From the NCBI RefSeq assembly GCF_014633365.1, contig NC_068352.1, positions 25,949,310 through 26,013,309 on the forward strand: a stretch of 64,000 nucleotides of DNA, in the 5' to 3' direction. Position numbers and translations under genes: made by a program. The first letter of the stretch is position 1; the number at the start of each line of letters is the position of its first letter. The notes under the pieces are model-generated. The model was not told where the DNA came from, searched no databases, and saw only the letters and a list, made by a program, of their open reading frames with translations. This DNA is from Diospyros lotus. Lineage: Eukaryota > Streptophyta > Magnoliopsida > Ericales > Ebenaceae. Shown here piece after piece: positions 35,888 to 47,598 of this stretch.

Positions 35888-36848
35888 GGCGTTTAGGTTT
35901 CAATTCTGAGCAGTAAAGGAACAGCAACAGGGGAAGAAAAAAAATGAATTGCAACAACTAAAAGTAAAATAAAACCTCCAACAAATTACAACAATAGTAA
36001 GTTTCTAACCAAAGAGTGCTTTCACTCATGATCATTTCTGTAAAATGAGAATAAAGGCAACAATTTGTCCATGTGTCCAGACAATCACTGCATGCAACTT
36101 GTCTTAGGTTTAGTTTTCATTTAAAAAGAATAAATCGAGAGGCATCAGTATATTTGAACTTCAATGTTGGCAGCTCACTAACTTATATACCTACATATAT
36201 ATGCATATATTTGTTTACGTCTGCATTAAGTTAAAAATATTAAAGGATTAAATAATTGAAGGATGCTATCATGCAAAATTTGTATTCCTTATTCATTACA
36301 TTTACCCCTATATATATATATATATTTGAAACAGTCAGCAAAGTTGTTTAACAATGTACAATTAGACTTATTATTTTATTTATATATATATTTTTTATTT
36401 TAAATTATATATATTATTTAACTTGTGAAACTCATGACCTTTGTAACGCCTCGCTTTCTCGGGCGCGTTTATAAATTGAAACAATTCTGAAATAATAATT
36501 TTTTTTCTTTCAAACTTAAATCTAAATCACATCATTCCTCAAATCTATTCCAAAATTTTCAATCATTATTCTCAAAAGAGAATCATTATACATATCAAAT
36601 ACAGAAACAAGGATCGAACCTGACATGTTAACACTGATCATAAATCAATTCTTACATCTTCATTAACCATAAGGATATACATCAACATTCCTCAAAACGT
36701 TCAGAATTCAAAGTAGCCGAACTTAAGTACATAACATACATTTCATTCCTCATGCACTCTGCTAAATGTCATTTCATGCCTCATTTATCCTCGTATCTGC
36801 TACAATCTCCATTTGGAACGTTTAAATATCCCAGAGGCAAAACTTAAG

Positions 36849-36868
36849 TTAGATGATGAATCATCTAA
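36849..36868 (-). promoter_or_regulatory. Conserved LTR dyad
   Basis: TTAGATGATGAATCATCTAA: 9-bp perfect arms around GA. Confidence 0.7.
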
Positions 36869-37555
36869 GTAAGGGTACAGAAAATATATTTCGTGTATGA
36901 ATGCAATGTCTTACTCATCGTAAGAGTTAACTGCACCCTTCATGATACTCACCATTTTTGCGGCCACCTCTTTCAAAGGCGGGGTGTATGGGTGCACCCT
37001 TAGTAAAGCAGCGGTATCAGTTCGTACTCCTTATGACCACAATGTGCGTGATCAATGATATCAACATGTACATATACATCTCACAGCATGTCATGTATGT
37101 AGTCTACGTGATGGATACTGATGATGCGGTAGCCGATCACCCTTCTCTACCTCTACTAGGACACCTGCAATGGAGATGGTGACTTACTCCCCCAGTTTAT
37201 ATCTCCGACGATCAAGTCAGAAACCCGGATCCAAAATCTTAGAATTATTCCTTATGCTTAAGAAAATCAAAAGAGTGGAATCCGTTTACCTCTCTTTGTT
37301 CCTTTTCTTTTATCCTTGGGCTGAGATAAGGATCCTGGTTAAAGATCTTCGGGATCTCTATCCCGCTCTTCTCGGAATCTTGTTAATAAGGATTCCATTG
37401 CAACTGCCTTCGAAGAGTTCGGGATAGCCCATATCTCCATGATCTTCGACGGGATGGCTGATCCCCAAGAGCTCGAAAACTTCCTTGCCCATCATCAAGC
37501 CAACTGTCATGGAAATATATATCTGCCATGTAATATCCTAGTATTTTGAGAATAA

Positions 37556-38240
37556 TAATTAAGGTGAAAAAATAATTAAAAATAGTGAGTGAAATAATTG
37601 AGAAATGTTGAAGACAAAGTAGAGTGTGGATAAATAATTAAAGATTATGAGTGAGATTTAGTGAAAAATAATTAAGAAAGATGACAAAATAATTAAAGAT
37701 GATGGGTGAAATAATTGAGAAATGTGAGAGACAAATTAAAGTGTGGACAAATAATCAAAGATAATGAGTGAAATAATTGAGAAATGTTGGAGACAAAGTA
37801 GGGTGTGGACAAATAATTAAAAATTATGAGTGAGATTTAGTGAAAAATAATTAAAAAATATGATAAAATAATTAAAGATGATGGGTGAAATAATTGAAAA
37901 ATGTGGGAGACAAATTAAGGTGTGGACAAATAATCAAAGATAATGAGTAAAATAATTGAAAAATGTTGGAGACAAAGTAGGGTGTGGACAAATAATTAAA
38001 GATTATGAGTGAGATTTAGTGGAAAATAATTAAGAAAGATAACAAAATAATTAAAGATGATGAGTGAAATAATTGAGAAATGTGGGAGACAAAGTAAGGT
38101 GTGGACAAATAATCAAAGATAATGGGTGAAATAATTGAGAAATGTGGGAGACAAAGTAAGGTGTGGATAAATAATTAAAGATTTTTAGTTAGATTTAGTG
38201 AGAAGTAATTAAGAAATGTGATAAAATAATTAAAGATAGT
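37556..38240 (+). repeat. Higher-order tandem repeat in the solo LTR
   Basis: Words of the type GAAATGTTGGAGACAAAGTA and AATAATTAAAGATTATGAG recur with alternating spacings near 115 and 63 bp, giving a compound unit of about 178 bp present nearly four times. It lies upstream of the TATA box, so it may act as repeated promoter-proximal sequence. Confidence 0.75.
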
Positions 38241-38277
38241 GGATCACTATAATTATGTTAAGCTTAATTCAACCTCC

Positions 38278-38287
38278 TATAAATAGA
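38278..38287 (+). promoter_or_regulatory. TATA box of the nested solo LTR
   Basis: CTATAAATAG on the plus strand, about 1.1 kb upstream of the dyad at 39385. Confidence 0.6.
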
Positions 38288-39384
38288 GGAAACTTGAAAG
38301 GTTTGAGGATTTAAATTAGATGGAGAAAGATTGAAATAAAGATTTGAGAGTGAGAAAGAGATTTGAAAAAGAGAAAGAAAAAAAAATAGAGAGAGAGAGA
38401 GAGAGAGAGAAATACCAAAAAAATTCATAGAAAAATCCTATAGGCTGGGTTTAGTTATTTGTGTGAAAATTTGAAGGCGTTGTTGGATGCCCAAATCGAG
38501 ACTTCGTCGCAATATAAAAGAATACCGAATTGCTCCGCAAGAAGGTGAGTTATCTTCAAAAATTTCTTGAAAATTTTCAAAAATATGAGAATGATATTTT
38601 AGAATTTTTTATGACAAAATTGGAAGAGAAATGCATTATTGATATTTATTATGAATTTTTGAGGCAATAGATGCTTGGAAATCAAAGAGAAAATGAGAAA
38701 TAAATAGAATATGGATTCTAAAAATTATGAGGAAATTTATGGGGCTTAGGAATATTGTTTTAGGAATTATTGTGAAGAGAAATTGAGAAAATTTTATGAG
38801 AAGCTATTTATTTCATAATCTAGAGGAAATAATAGGAGAAAATGGGAGAAATTAGGAAAATTAGAGAAAATTATAAATGTGATTTTCGTAAGTAATTATG
38901 ATGCCCAGGATACGTCAAGGTTCATAATTGAGTATGATTGGAAGTCCGACGTGAATTTTGAGGAAAAATTATGTTAGGGGCAAAATTATCCTTTTGCAAG
39001 GTAAGTGGTACTATTCAACTGAATTTAGTTTTATGAAAATACTTAGTTTGTAAGTGGTTCGATTCGATCTAAAACCTGATTTTACATAAATGATTTTATC
39101 ATGTTGTCATGCCTTGATGTGAGTATGTCATGTAGATTGCATTTAAATGTTTGATTTATGAAATATGCATATGAGTATGATGAGATTCACGGTCATACGT
39201 TGCATGGGTTTGGGATTAGGTACTGGCTCTGTTACTTTGCCAAGGGTGCACCCATACACCCCGGTCTGGCAGGGAGACTGGAAAAATGACGGGTAATCTT
39301 AAGGTGCAGTCGACCCAAACATGAGAGTTATGATGTTATGTGCATTGCATACATACATGAGCATTAAATGTTTTGTATCCTTAC

Positions 39385-39404
39385 TTAGATGATTCATCAT
39401 CTAA
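39385..39404 (+). promoter_or_regulatory. Conserved LTR dyad
   Basis: TTAGATGATTCATCATCTAA, perfect 9-bp arms, the reverse-orientation copy of the module. The palindrome GGGTGCACCC lies at 39244-39253, also shared with other LTRs. Confidence 0.7.
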
Positions 39405-40436
39405 CTTAGGCTTTGCCCCTAGAATATTCACACGTTCCAGATGAAGATAGTAACAGAAACGAGGATGAATGAGGCATGTAATGGCACTTAACAAAGTGCA
39501 TGATGACTTGTATGATCAGTTGAACGTATGTTATGTTACTCATGTATTTAAGTTCTACTACTTCGAATTCTGAACATTTTGAGAAATGATGATGTAGAAC
39601 CCTATTTAGGGTTCATGTTAGTTGAGAATTTATGTTATGTATTAAGTCATGTTGAGAAATTTATGTTCCCGTGATGTAAGAACTGATTTATGATTAATGT
39701 TATGATGTTAGGTTCGATTCTAGTTTCCGCATTTAATATTTATGATGATTCTCCTTGGAGATAAATGAATGAAAATTTTGGGATGGATAAGAGCAATGAT
39801 ATGGTTTAGTCTTAGTTTTAGTAGTATATATAAAAAAAAATTATCCCAGAATTGTCCTGAGTTATAACGCGCTCGGAAAACGGGGCGTTACATGCCACGT
39901 GTCCCCTCTGGACTCAAGCGAGATAACTTAAGTGAGGTACTTCTTTAGCAGACATGTGGCGCTACTTCCAATGGTTGCATGCTCCGGGCATTAAAGTGAC
40001 TATGGACACGAGGGTATTCCTCTCATCACTTGCCCCCTACTCCTTGAGCGCTTCGGCTCGAATGGCTCTAGGAGTGTCGAAGTCTCCGAAGCTCAGCTCC
40101 CCATCATCCCGAGGATCAATGTTTTCAGGGCCCGAAAGGCTGAGGTGTTTTTTCTCTTCTTTTTTTTTCGCGTGTTTAGAGGGCACAGGTATCGATTTGC
40201 TCTGATGGTCATATCTCTTCCCAAGGCGTTGTCCAAACCTTTTCGTCTCCCGAGGTACGCCAATTTTGGGTGGTTAATGCTCATCATTACTTGCCCCTTG
40301 TCTTTCCACCCCTATGGTTTAAATAAGGGTTTCTCACTCTTTCCCTCTTTCTTCCGACTCTCCTCAGCTTCTTATCTATTGTTGTGCTATCGAGCGTTCT
40401 CATTTTCTTCACGTCTTCTTATCCAATCTCTCTACG

Positions 40437-42266
40437 ATGGCGATCACTGGCTCTGGACGTTTCACCATTCCCTGTCAATGGATGAGTGAGACAGAATGCC
40501 AACAATTTTGGGAGAAATACGCGATTCCAGACGAGTGGGAGGTCCAATTCAACACCCATCTCCGAGCGTGCCATCCCATCGTTGGTTGACTCTGTATTTA
40601 TAAGTGCGCCTTTGATCGGGGTTTCTTGCTACCCCATCGGGGGTGGGTTATGTCATTTCTTCAACATCTTACCATTGTCTCTGCCCAACTTTCTCCCTTC
40701 GGATGGAGATATCTGATAGGCTTCATCATCATCTGTCGCACTGTCAGGGTGGAACCCACAAGAGAACTCTTCGATTGCTTTTTCACCACCAACCGCGACC
40801 CCGATGGTTGGATTTCTATTTCACCTAGAATTATAAAGGAGGGTTACCTCATTGCCCCCAAAGAGCGCCCCGAGCTTGAAATCAAAGCCTCAACACTCAT
40901 GTAATCTGGTGGATCGAAAGACTCAGACGACTGGAAAGAGCCCTTTGTCTTCATCCGTCCTCGATCGTCCAGCTCTGCTCAAGAGATTTGATTTGTGTGC
41001 AATGGGTGGACTTTAGATACTAAGCAAAAACGTACGAACATCGAGAACATCAAAGAACCAGCCGGCAGGCTCATGAAGGTTAGCCGGAACTGGGAAGAGG
41101 GATGGTTTTCTAACCCGGCCCTTACCAAAGCGAGTTTAGACAGCGTAAACTGTAAGTTTTCGCCTTTTGCCTTCTTCCTCATTTTTCATTCCTATTAGGC
41201 GTTGACCTTCGTCGCTATTTTTTTTTTCACAGTTGAAAATCTTTGGGAGATAGCTTACTCTAGCATTACCGAGAGGGCGGTCTTGGACTTCCCTCTGAGC
41301 AAGGGCCCCTCGGCTCAATCCAAGATCAAGAAGAACTCCGAGAAGGCTACGAAGCCTTCTCAAAGCTGCGGAGCCTCGGCACTGCTCGAGTCGGCCCTGA
41401 AGAGCAATAAAAACAAGAAATCTTCGTCCTCTTCTCAATCAAGAAAAGCGGCGAAAGGGGACCCTCGAACGTTCCAAGAGGTTCCCTAAGACAGCACCTC
41501 TCCCACTGTGGGCGAACCAGACTATTATGCCGAGATTCTCAAGGTAACTTGCTTCTATCTGCTCTTCTCCTTTGGAATTCTTTTTGCATTGAAAAGCCTG
41601 GATCTTGATTTTTCCCCTGTTCTTCAGAACCTCTCGGCTTTTCAAGATTCGCTCACCCGGCGAGAGTCAGGGCTCCAAGCCCGAATTATCTCTTTAGAAT
41701 CTGAGGTTGAAAGGCTTTGCGGGCTCGAGTTACTTTCTTCGAAACTAGCAGATCTTGAGCACAGCATATATATCCTCAACAAATCGGTTGAGCTGGCTCA
41801 AGAAGAAGCAAAACTTGCTAACGAGGCTGAGGCTCAAGCTCACGAGGATTTGGAGTTGGCTCAAAGAAACATTCTAGAAGCCCATCAAGCTAACTCCAGA
41901 CTCGAAGAGGAACTAGACGCCATGAAAAGTGCAAATGACCTGCTTAAAGATAATATAAAGAAGCTTACTCTAGAGTTAAAGGAAGCCAAGAAAGGACAAG
42001 TCGAGGCGTTGGAGTCCTATTCTCGGTGCAAGGAAGATCTTCGCACTGCTCATGCTCAGCTTCAATCCGCCCTTAAGGATGCCCGCGTGGATTTCCAGAA
42101 TGGTCGCGAGAATTTCCGAGGTTCCGAAGCTTACGTCGCGGAATTGGAAGGTGTCTTTCGGGGCGGGTTCGAGCATATGAAGAAACTTACTAAGGAATGC
42201 TTCCCGAACCTGGATGTGGACTCCATCCCCTTCGACGTTACCGCCGCCTTATCTTCCCTAGAGTAG
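40437..42266 (+). pseudogene. Retrotransposon accessory ORF (putative gypsy-type transposase family, PF04195-like) with coiled coil
   Basis: The ATG at 40437 opens a frame with a TGA at 40587, after which the same frame continues to 40904 with HRGWVMSFLQHLTIVSAQLS and FGWRYLIGFIIICR. These resemble the plant family often labelled putative transposase, gypsy type. After a frameshift comes a further stretch (about 40990-41151). GT...AG introns fit at 41152-41232 and 41544-41627. The last part (41628-42266) is a long heptad-rich coiled coil ending in DVTAALSSLE. Such ORFs lie antisense near the 3' end of Tat elements; here it is antisense to the minus-oriented LTRs and 0.4 kb from the PPT, as expected. 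Function unknown. The stop and frameshift make it a pseudogene. Confidence 0.65.
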
Positions 42267-42330
42267 ATATCTTTGTATTCACACTTGTTGCTATGTAAAC
42301 TCATTTGCTACAATAAAATTCAACTTCTTT

Positions 42331-42994
42331 TTCATGACTTTTGGAGATTTTCTTAAAATGTTTCCTTACTAATTTAATTTTCCCTATTTCCCACCGCGGG
42401 CTATAAGCTACTTAGTTTACTCTTGCCAAAGGGTATTGGACCCCCGGAGGATCATATCTGATCTCTCTGTTTTTGCCAAGGACCATTAATCTCTTAGGGA
42501 TCAGGTTTGATCCTTTTAACCTTTATCGAGGGCTTGGGCCTTCCGAGGATCACATTTGATCCTTTTATTTTGTCAAGGGTTCGAGCCCTCTGAGGATCAC
42601 ATTTGATCCTTTTATGTTGTCGAGGGTTCGGGCCCTCAGAGGATCACATCTGATCCTTTTATGTTTGTCAAGGGTTCGGGCCCCCCGAGGATCACATCTA
42701 ATCCTTTTATGTTTGTCAAGGGTTCGGGCCCCCCGAGGATCACATCTGATCCTTTTATGTTGATCGAGGGTTCGGGCCCCCCGAGGATCATATCTGATCC
42801 TGTCGCTCTTGGTCCAAGGCTCGAGGCCCCCTCAAAGTTAGGCTTATTTTTAATCAGGGGTGCTCCCCTAAGTCTTTAGAGACGAAAAGCCTTCACTGAT
42901 AGGAGAGAAAAAGAATATATTTATTTCGAAATAACATATGGAGATCATAATAAAGAAAACATTACTGATAGAATTTCCTTAAATTCTACACATT
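42331..42994 (-). repeat. 3' tandem-repeat region of the minus element (left inverted arm)
   Basis: About eight 47-50-bp repeats of a GGGTTCGGGCCCCCCGAGG / ATCACATCTGATCCTTTTAT type. Each has a GGATCA-N4-TGATCC dyad. At 42960-42994 the minus strand ends in the last codons of integrase. The whole arm is an inverted copy of 46545-47206. Variable tandem repeats after pol are typical of Tat elements. Confidence 0.85.
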
Positions 42995-43217
42995 CCATGA
43001 TCTTCGGCGGGATGGCTGATCCCCAAGAGCTTGAAAACTTCCTTGCCCATCATCAGGCCAACTGTCATGGAAATATATATCTGCCACGTGTTGCCTCTGG
43101 ACTCAAGCGAGATAACGTAGGTGAGGTACCTCTTTAGCAGACACGTGGTGCTGCTTCCAATGGTTGCATGCTCCGAGCATTAGAGTGACTATGGACCCGA
43201 GGGTATTCCCCTCACCA
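42995..43217 (-). repeat. Truncated third LTR inside the composite
   Basis: 223 bp matching the last 223 bp or so (CCATGATCTTCGG onward) of the right LTR. Its right end CTCACCA is followed by CATAG (43218-43222), identical to the 5 bp left of the LTR at 48137. It joins tandem-repeat/integrase-end sequence abruptly at 42994. Confidence 0.85.
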
Positions 43218-43222
43218 CATAG

Positions 43223-44185
43223 GTATGGCAAACCATGTGGGGCCAAAAGAAACGGCGTTACGAGAAGAAGAAGCGTCTCGAAAGGACCCTTAAGGGAAGA
43301 AGAAGGAGTATCCCCCGAAAGAGGTCAGCTTCTTGTTGGAGGGGTCAGAGGATTCAAAAACAGCAGAGCTGGTGGACAGATTTGAGGAGATACCTCTGAA
43401 GGAAGATTGCCTAAACCGTTGCATAAGGATGAGTGCGAACTTAAAAGAGCCATTGAGAAGTCGGATATTGGCACTCCTTCGGCAGTATGCGAACATTTTC
43501 ACATGGACTGCTCAGGACATTCCTGGAGTAGATCCGAAAGTTATGACACACAAGTTAGGAATACGGCCGAGCTTTCGGCCTGTTAAGCAAAAGAAGCGGA
43601 GCTTTGCCCCTGACAGAGTTCGGGCCATTGAAGCTGAAGTTGCAAAGTTAGAGAAGGCACAATATATCCGGGAAGTCGATTATCTAGAATGGTTGGCGAA
43701 TGTCGTATTAGTGCCTAAAAAAGAGAGCAAGTGGAGACTGTGCATTGATTTTACCGATCTTAACAAAGCTTGCCCGAAGGATAGCTATCCCCTCCCGCGA
43801 ATTGATGCTTTAATTGATGGAACTGTCGGATGTTTACTTATGAGTTTCCTGGATGCCTTGCAGGGGTATCACCAGATTCCATTGCACTCGGAGGATCAAG
43901 AAAAGACGGCATTCATCACCAATAAGGCAACCTACTGTTACACAGTGATGCCCTTCAGTTTGAAGAATGCAAGAGCCACTCACCAGCGCCTGGTGAATAA
44001 GCTTTTTTAACACCAGCTAGGGCGGAACATGGAAGCCTATGTAGATGATATGCTGGTGAAAAGTCTTGCTGTCGAGCATCATCCAGAAGATTTGGAGGAG
44101 TGCTTCAAAACCCTTCGTAAGTTTCATGTAAAACTTAGTCCTCTTAAATATGCTTTTGGCGTCTCCGTAGGGAAGTTCTTGGTTA
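43223..44185 (+). pseudogene. Tat-type gypsy reverse transcriptase
   Basis: A protease-RT linker precedes RT motifs in order: FRPVKQKKRSFAPDRVRAIE, WLANVVLVPKKESKWRLCID (palm), DLNKACPKDSYPLPRIDALI, MSFLDALQGYHQI, and the catalytic YVDD (44038-44049). A TAA at 44008-44010 lies just before YVDD and a frameshift lies near 44165. RT would copy genomic RNA into cDNA in the particle. The frame entering from 43223 matches the frame leaving the protease at 48136, so the two were once contiguous. Confidence 0.9.
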
Positions 44186-44189
44186 CATA

Positions 44190-45240
44190 GTGCACCACCG
44201 GGGGATTGAAGTAAACCTAGAAAAGGTTAAAGCCATTATGGACATGCTGGCCCTAAGGAATGTCAAAGAAGTACAAAGCCTTACGGGGAGAATGACAGCC
44301 TTGGGGAGATTCCTCTCTCGCCTGGCAGAAAAGGGCCTTCCCTTCTATAAGGTCCTATCAAAAGCGAAGAATTTCGTATGGGATGCCGAATGCCAAGAAG
44401 CCTTTGACAAACTAAAGGAGCACCTGGCCACACCTCCGATTCTCACGAAGCCGCAGTCAGGAGAACCGTTGTACATCTATTTGGCAATAGCGGAGGAGGC
44501 GGTGAGTTTGGTGTTGGTTTGTGAAGAAGATAAGATGCAGAGGCCCGTTTACTATGCTAGTAAGTGGTTGACAGGGGCGGAGGTTCGGTACCCTCCTATG
44601 GAGAAGTTAGCTTTTGCCTCGATAATATCGACAAGAAAGCTTCAGCCCTATTTTCAAACTCATACAATTGTTGTGCTTACTAACCAACTTTTGAGGCAGG
44701 TTCTTAGCAAGCCTGAGGTCTTCAGAAGGATGTTGAAATGGGCAGCGGAGCTTACAGCTTTTGATATTGAGTATAGGCCTCAGCCGGCTATCAAGGCTCA
44801 AGCGTTGGCGGATTTCATTGCAGAAGGGATAGGGTCCTCAGAAGCTTCGGAGGAGGATCACAAGCCCTGGATATTGGCTGTAGATGGGAGCTCAACCTCG
44901 GGAGGCGGTGGAGCAGGTTTGATGATTAAAAGTCCCGATAGGCAGGCATGGCCTTATGCTTTGCATTTTGAGTTCCAAGCATCTAACAATGAGGCGGAAT
45001 ATGAGGCCCTGTTGGCAGGTCTGAGATTAGCTGAACAGTTGAGAGCCTGTCAAGTCGAGGTGAGTTCGAACTCTAACTTGGTGGTGCAGCAAGTAAATGG
45101 GGAATATGAGGCTCGAGAAACCCACATGGCCAGGTACCTAGCCTTGGCTAGAGACTTAATCACACGGTTCCAATATGTAAAGGTGTAGTATGTCCCTTCG
45201 GCCATGAATACAGAGGCGGATTTGTTGTCCCGAATTGCCT
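44190..45240 (+). pseudogene. Tat-type gypsy RT connection and RNase H
   Basis: 332 open codons continue from the RT thumb (HHRGIEVNLEKVKAI) through the connection domain (EYRPQPAIKAQALADFIAEG). RNase H starts near 44868 with LAVDGSSTSGGGGAG and NNEAEYEALLAGL. The motif where the family has a catalytic Asp (DSxLVV) reads SNSNLVV, a probable loss of activity. The end of the domain (EADLLSRIASS) lies past a TAG at 45186-45188. Confidence 0.85.
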
Positions 45241-46575
45241 CTTCCTCTTTTCCAACGAGCTCTCGAGAAATTCGGATTGAGTCCCTACCACAGAAGAGTA
45301 TTGAAGAAGTTAATGATCAACTATGTGTAGATGACGAGCCTAGCTGGATGGATCCTTTGTTGTTATACTTAAGAGAGAAGAAGCTCCCCGAGGATGATTC
45401 AGAAGCTTGAGAAGTTAGAAGGAAGGCCCGAAGCTTCGTATTGGTTAATGGGGAGCTGTATCGGAGATCATTCTCTCAGCCGCTGCTCAAGTGCATCAGT
45501 CCCCGCGAAGTAAACTACATCTTGAGGGAAATTCATGAAGGCATATGCGGAAGTCATATTAGAGCTCGAACCCTCAGCCAAAAAGCTCTTCGGCAGGGGT
45601 ACTATTGGCCAACGATGATAAGGGACTCAGAGCAGCTAGTCAGGACCTGCGACAGGTGCCAATGAACCTCCAACTTGGTTCATATGCCAGCGGTCACCCT
45701 AGCTCATCTGGCTACACCCTGCCCCTTTGCTCAATAGGGTATTGATATCTTGGGGCCTTTTCCCCCAGCAGCAGGGCAGGTTAAGTATATCATGGATGCC
45801 ATTGATTATTTCACAAAGTGGGTCGAAGCTGAAGCAGTGGCTTCCATTATTGCTCGGTGGGTGAAACAATTTCTGTGGAAGAATATAGTCTATCGCTTTG
45901 GGATTCCTCGGGTACTAATATCTGATAACGGCACCCAGTTTACTAACTGATCTTTCCAAGAATGGTGCCAGGAGTTGGGAATAAGGCAACAGTTCACTTC
46001 GGTGGCCCATCCACAGGTTAACGGACAAATTGAACTCGCCAACAGAAATTTACTGCATGGTTTAAAAGCATGAGTGGATAAGGCAAACGGCAGCTGGGTG
46101 GAAGAACTACCGAAAATCCTATGGTCTTACCGAACCATGGTGAAGGTATCCACGGGAGAAACCCCTTTTAGCTTATGTTACGGTTCGGAAGCATTAATCC
46201 CCGTTGAAATAGGAGTACCTATGCTAAGGGTAGAGCTTTTTAACCCAGAATCCAATGAGCAAAATCTAAGAGATAACTTAGATTTCTTGGATGAACTCCG
46301 TGATCAAGTAAAAATTAGGCAAGCTGCCTACAATCAACGTATAGAAAGATACTACAATCGAAGAGTAAGGGCACGAAATTTTCTTCCTAGAGATTGGGTA
46401 TTGCGACGAGCAGATGTTCGGGGGGCCCGAGAAGCGAATAAGCTGACACCGAATTGGGAAGGTCCATTCAAGGTAGCAAAAGTTCTCAGCCCGGGGGCTT
46501 ACAAACTCCAGACCCCCTAGGGTACACCAATCAAAAATGCTTGAAATGTGTAGAATTTAAGAAAATTCTATTAGT
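45204..46575 (+). pseudogene. Tat-type gypsy integrase
   Basis: After an acidic linker (45204-45410) comes the zinc-binding HHCC region (HEGICGSH and TCDRC, 45530-45662). The catalytic core has GIDILGPFP, ISDNGTQF and NGQIELANR, retaining candidates for all three acidic residues. The C-terminal part runs to 46520 (WVEELPKILWSYRT, WEGPFKVAKVLSPGAYKL). Premature stops lie after TCDRCQ, before GIDIL, after GTQFTN and after the GLKA stretch. Integrase would insert cDNA. Confidence 0.9.
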
Positions 46576-47206
46576 AATGTTTTCTTTATTATGATCTCCA
46601 TATGTTATTTCGAAATAAATATATTCTTTTTCTTTCCTATCAGTGAAGGCTTTTCGTCTTTAAAGACTTAGGGGAGCACCCCTGATTAAAAATAAGCCTA
46701 ATTTTGAGAGGGCCCCGAGCCCTGGACCAAGAGCGATAGGATCAGATATGATCCTCGAGGGGCCCAAACCCTTGATCAACATAAAAGGATCAGATGTGAT
46801 CCTCGGGGGCCCCAACCCTCGACAAACATAAAAGGATCAGATGTGATCCTTGGGGGGCCCGAACCCTCGACAAACATAAAAGGATCAGATGTGATCCTCG
46901 GAGGGTTCGAACCCTCAACAACATAAAAAGATCAGATATGATCCTCGGAGGGCTCGAACCCTTGATAAAATAAAAGGATCAAATGTGATCCTCGAAAGGC
47001 CCAAGCCCTCGATAAAGGTTAAAAGGATCAAACTTGATCCCTAAGAGATTAATGGTCCTTGGCAAAAATAGAGGGATCAGATATGATCCTCTGGGGGTCA
47101 AATACCTTTTGGCAAGAGGAAACTAAGTAGCTTATAGTCCGCGGTGGGAAATAGGGAAAATTAAATTAGTAAGGAAACATTTTAAGAAAATCTCCAAAAG
47201 TCATGA
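46545..47206 (+). repeat. 3' tandem-repeat region of the plus element (right inverted arm)
   Basis: Inverted counterpart of 42331-42994, starting in the last integrase codons and carrying the same GGATCA-N4-TGATCC repeats. Homology between the arms ends at 47206, where the sequence switches to Gag. Confidence 0.85.
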
Positions 47207-47448
47207 ATGCCCCGATAGGGGAAATCCTTGCCACTATTGAAGGCAAGGGCTATCTGAAGAAGCCTCAGCCGATGAAAACATCGTCTGATAAAAGGAATCA
47301 AAATAAATATTGTCGTTTCCATTGGGATCATGGCCATGATACAGAAGAATGTCACGAGTTAAAAGAGGAGATCCAAGAACTAATCAACCGAGGTTTCCTG
47401 AGGAGTTATGTGGCTAAGGAAGGTGATTCCCGAAGAAGGAAAGATTGA
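47207..47448 (+). pseudogene. Tat-type Gag, nucleocapsid part
   Basis: Starts within Gag (NAPIGEILATIEGKG) and contains the characteristic YCRFHWDHGHDTEECHELK zinc-binding segment, then EEIQELINRGFLRSYV. The capsid part is missing; the fragment is joined directly to tandem-repeat sequence on its left. It would bind genomic RNA. Confidence 0.85.
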
Positions 47449-47598
47449 CGATCGCAGACGCGGAGTCCCCCTAGGAGGGACTGGGCAAATGATCAAGATC
47501 ATACTCAGTGTTCGCCTCAGAAAGAGAGACCGCGGCAGGAGGAAGGTGATCATCCGCAGCCTCCCGTATTTCATACGCTTGCCGCAGGGGAAGTTCCA

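Larger units (their letters stand above)
37529..39892 (+). mobile_element. Solo LTR nested in the composite's left LTR
   Basis: TGTAATATCC...GGGGCGTTACA, 2364 bp, with perfect TSD TGCCA (37524-37528, 39893-39897). The right end, reversed, matches the start of element A's LTR (TGTAACGCCCCG), so it is the same broad family in the opposite orientation. The TATA box CTATAAATAG is at 38278-38287 (+). Confidence 0.85.
37119..40028 (-). repeat. Composite left LTR (3' LTR of the minus element), interrupted
   Basis: Native parts 37119-37528 and 39898-40028 total 541 bp, the same as the right LTR. The next bases (40029-40044) are, on the minus strand, a purine-rich AGGAGTAGGGGGCAAG tract that fits a PPT. 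Confidence 0.8.

Noticed and set aside
42420..42830. Regularly spaced 48-bp repeats as a CRISPR-like array
   Set aside because: No unique spacers: the units are contiguous, diverged, and sit in a plant retrotransposon 3' region.
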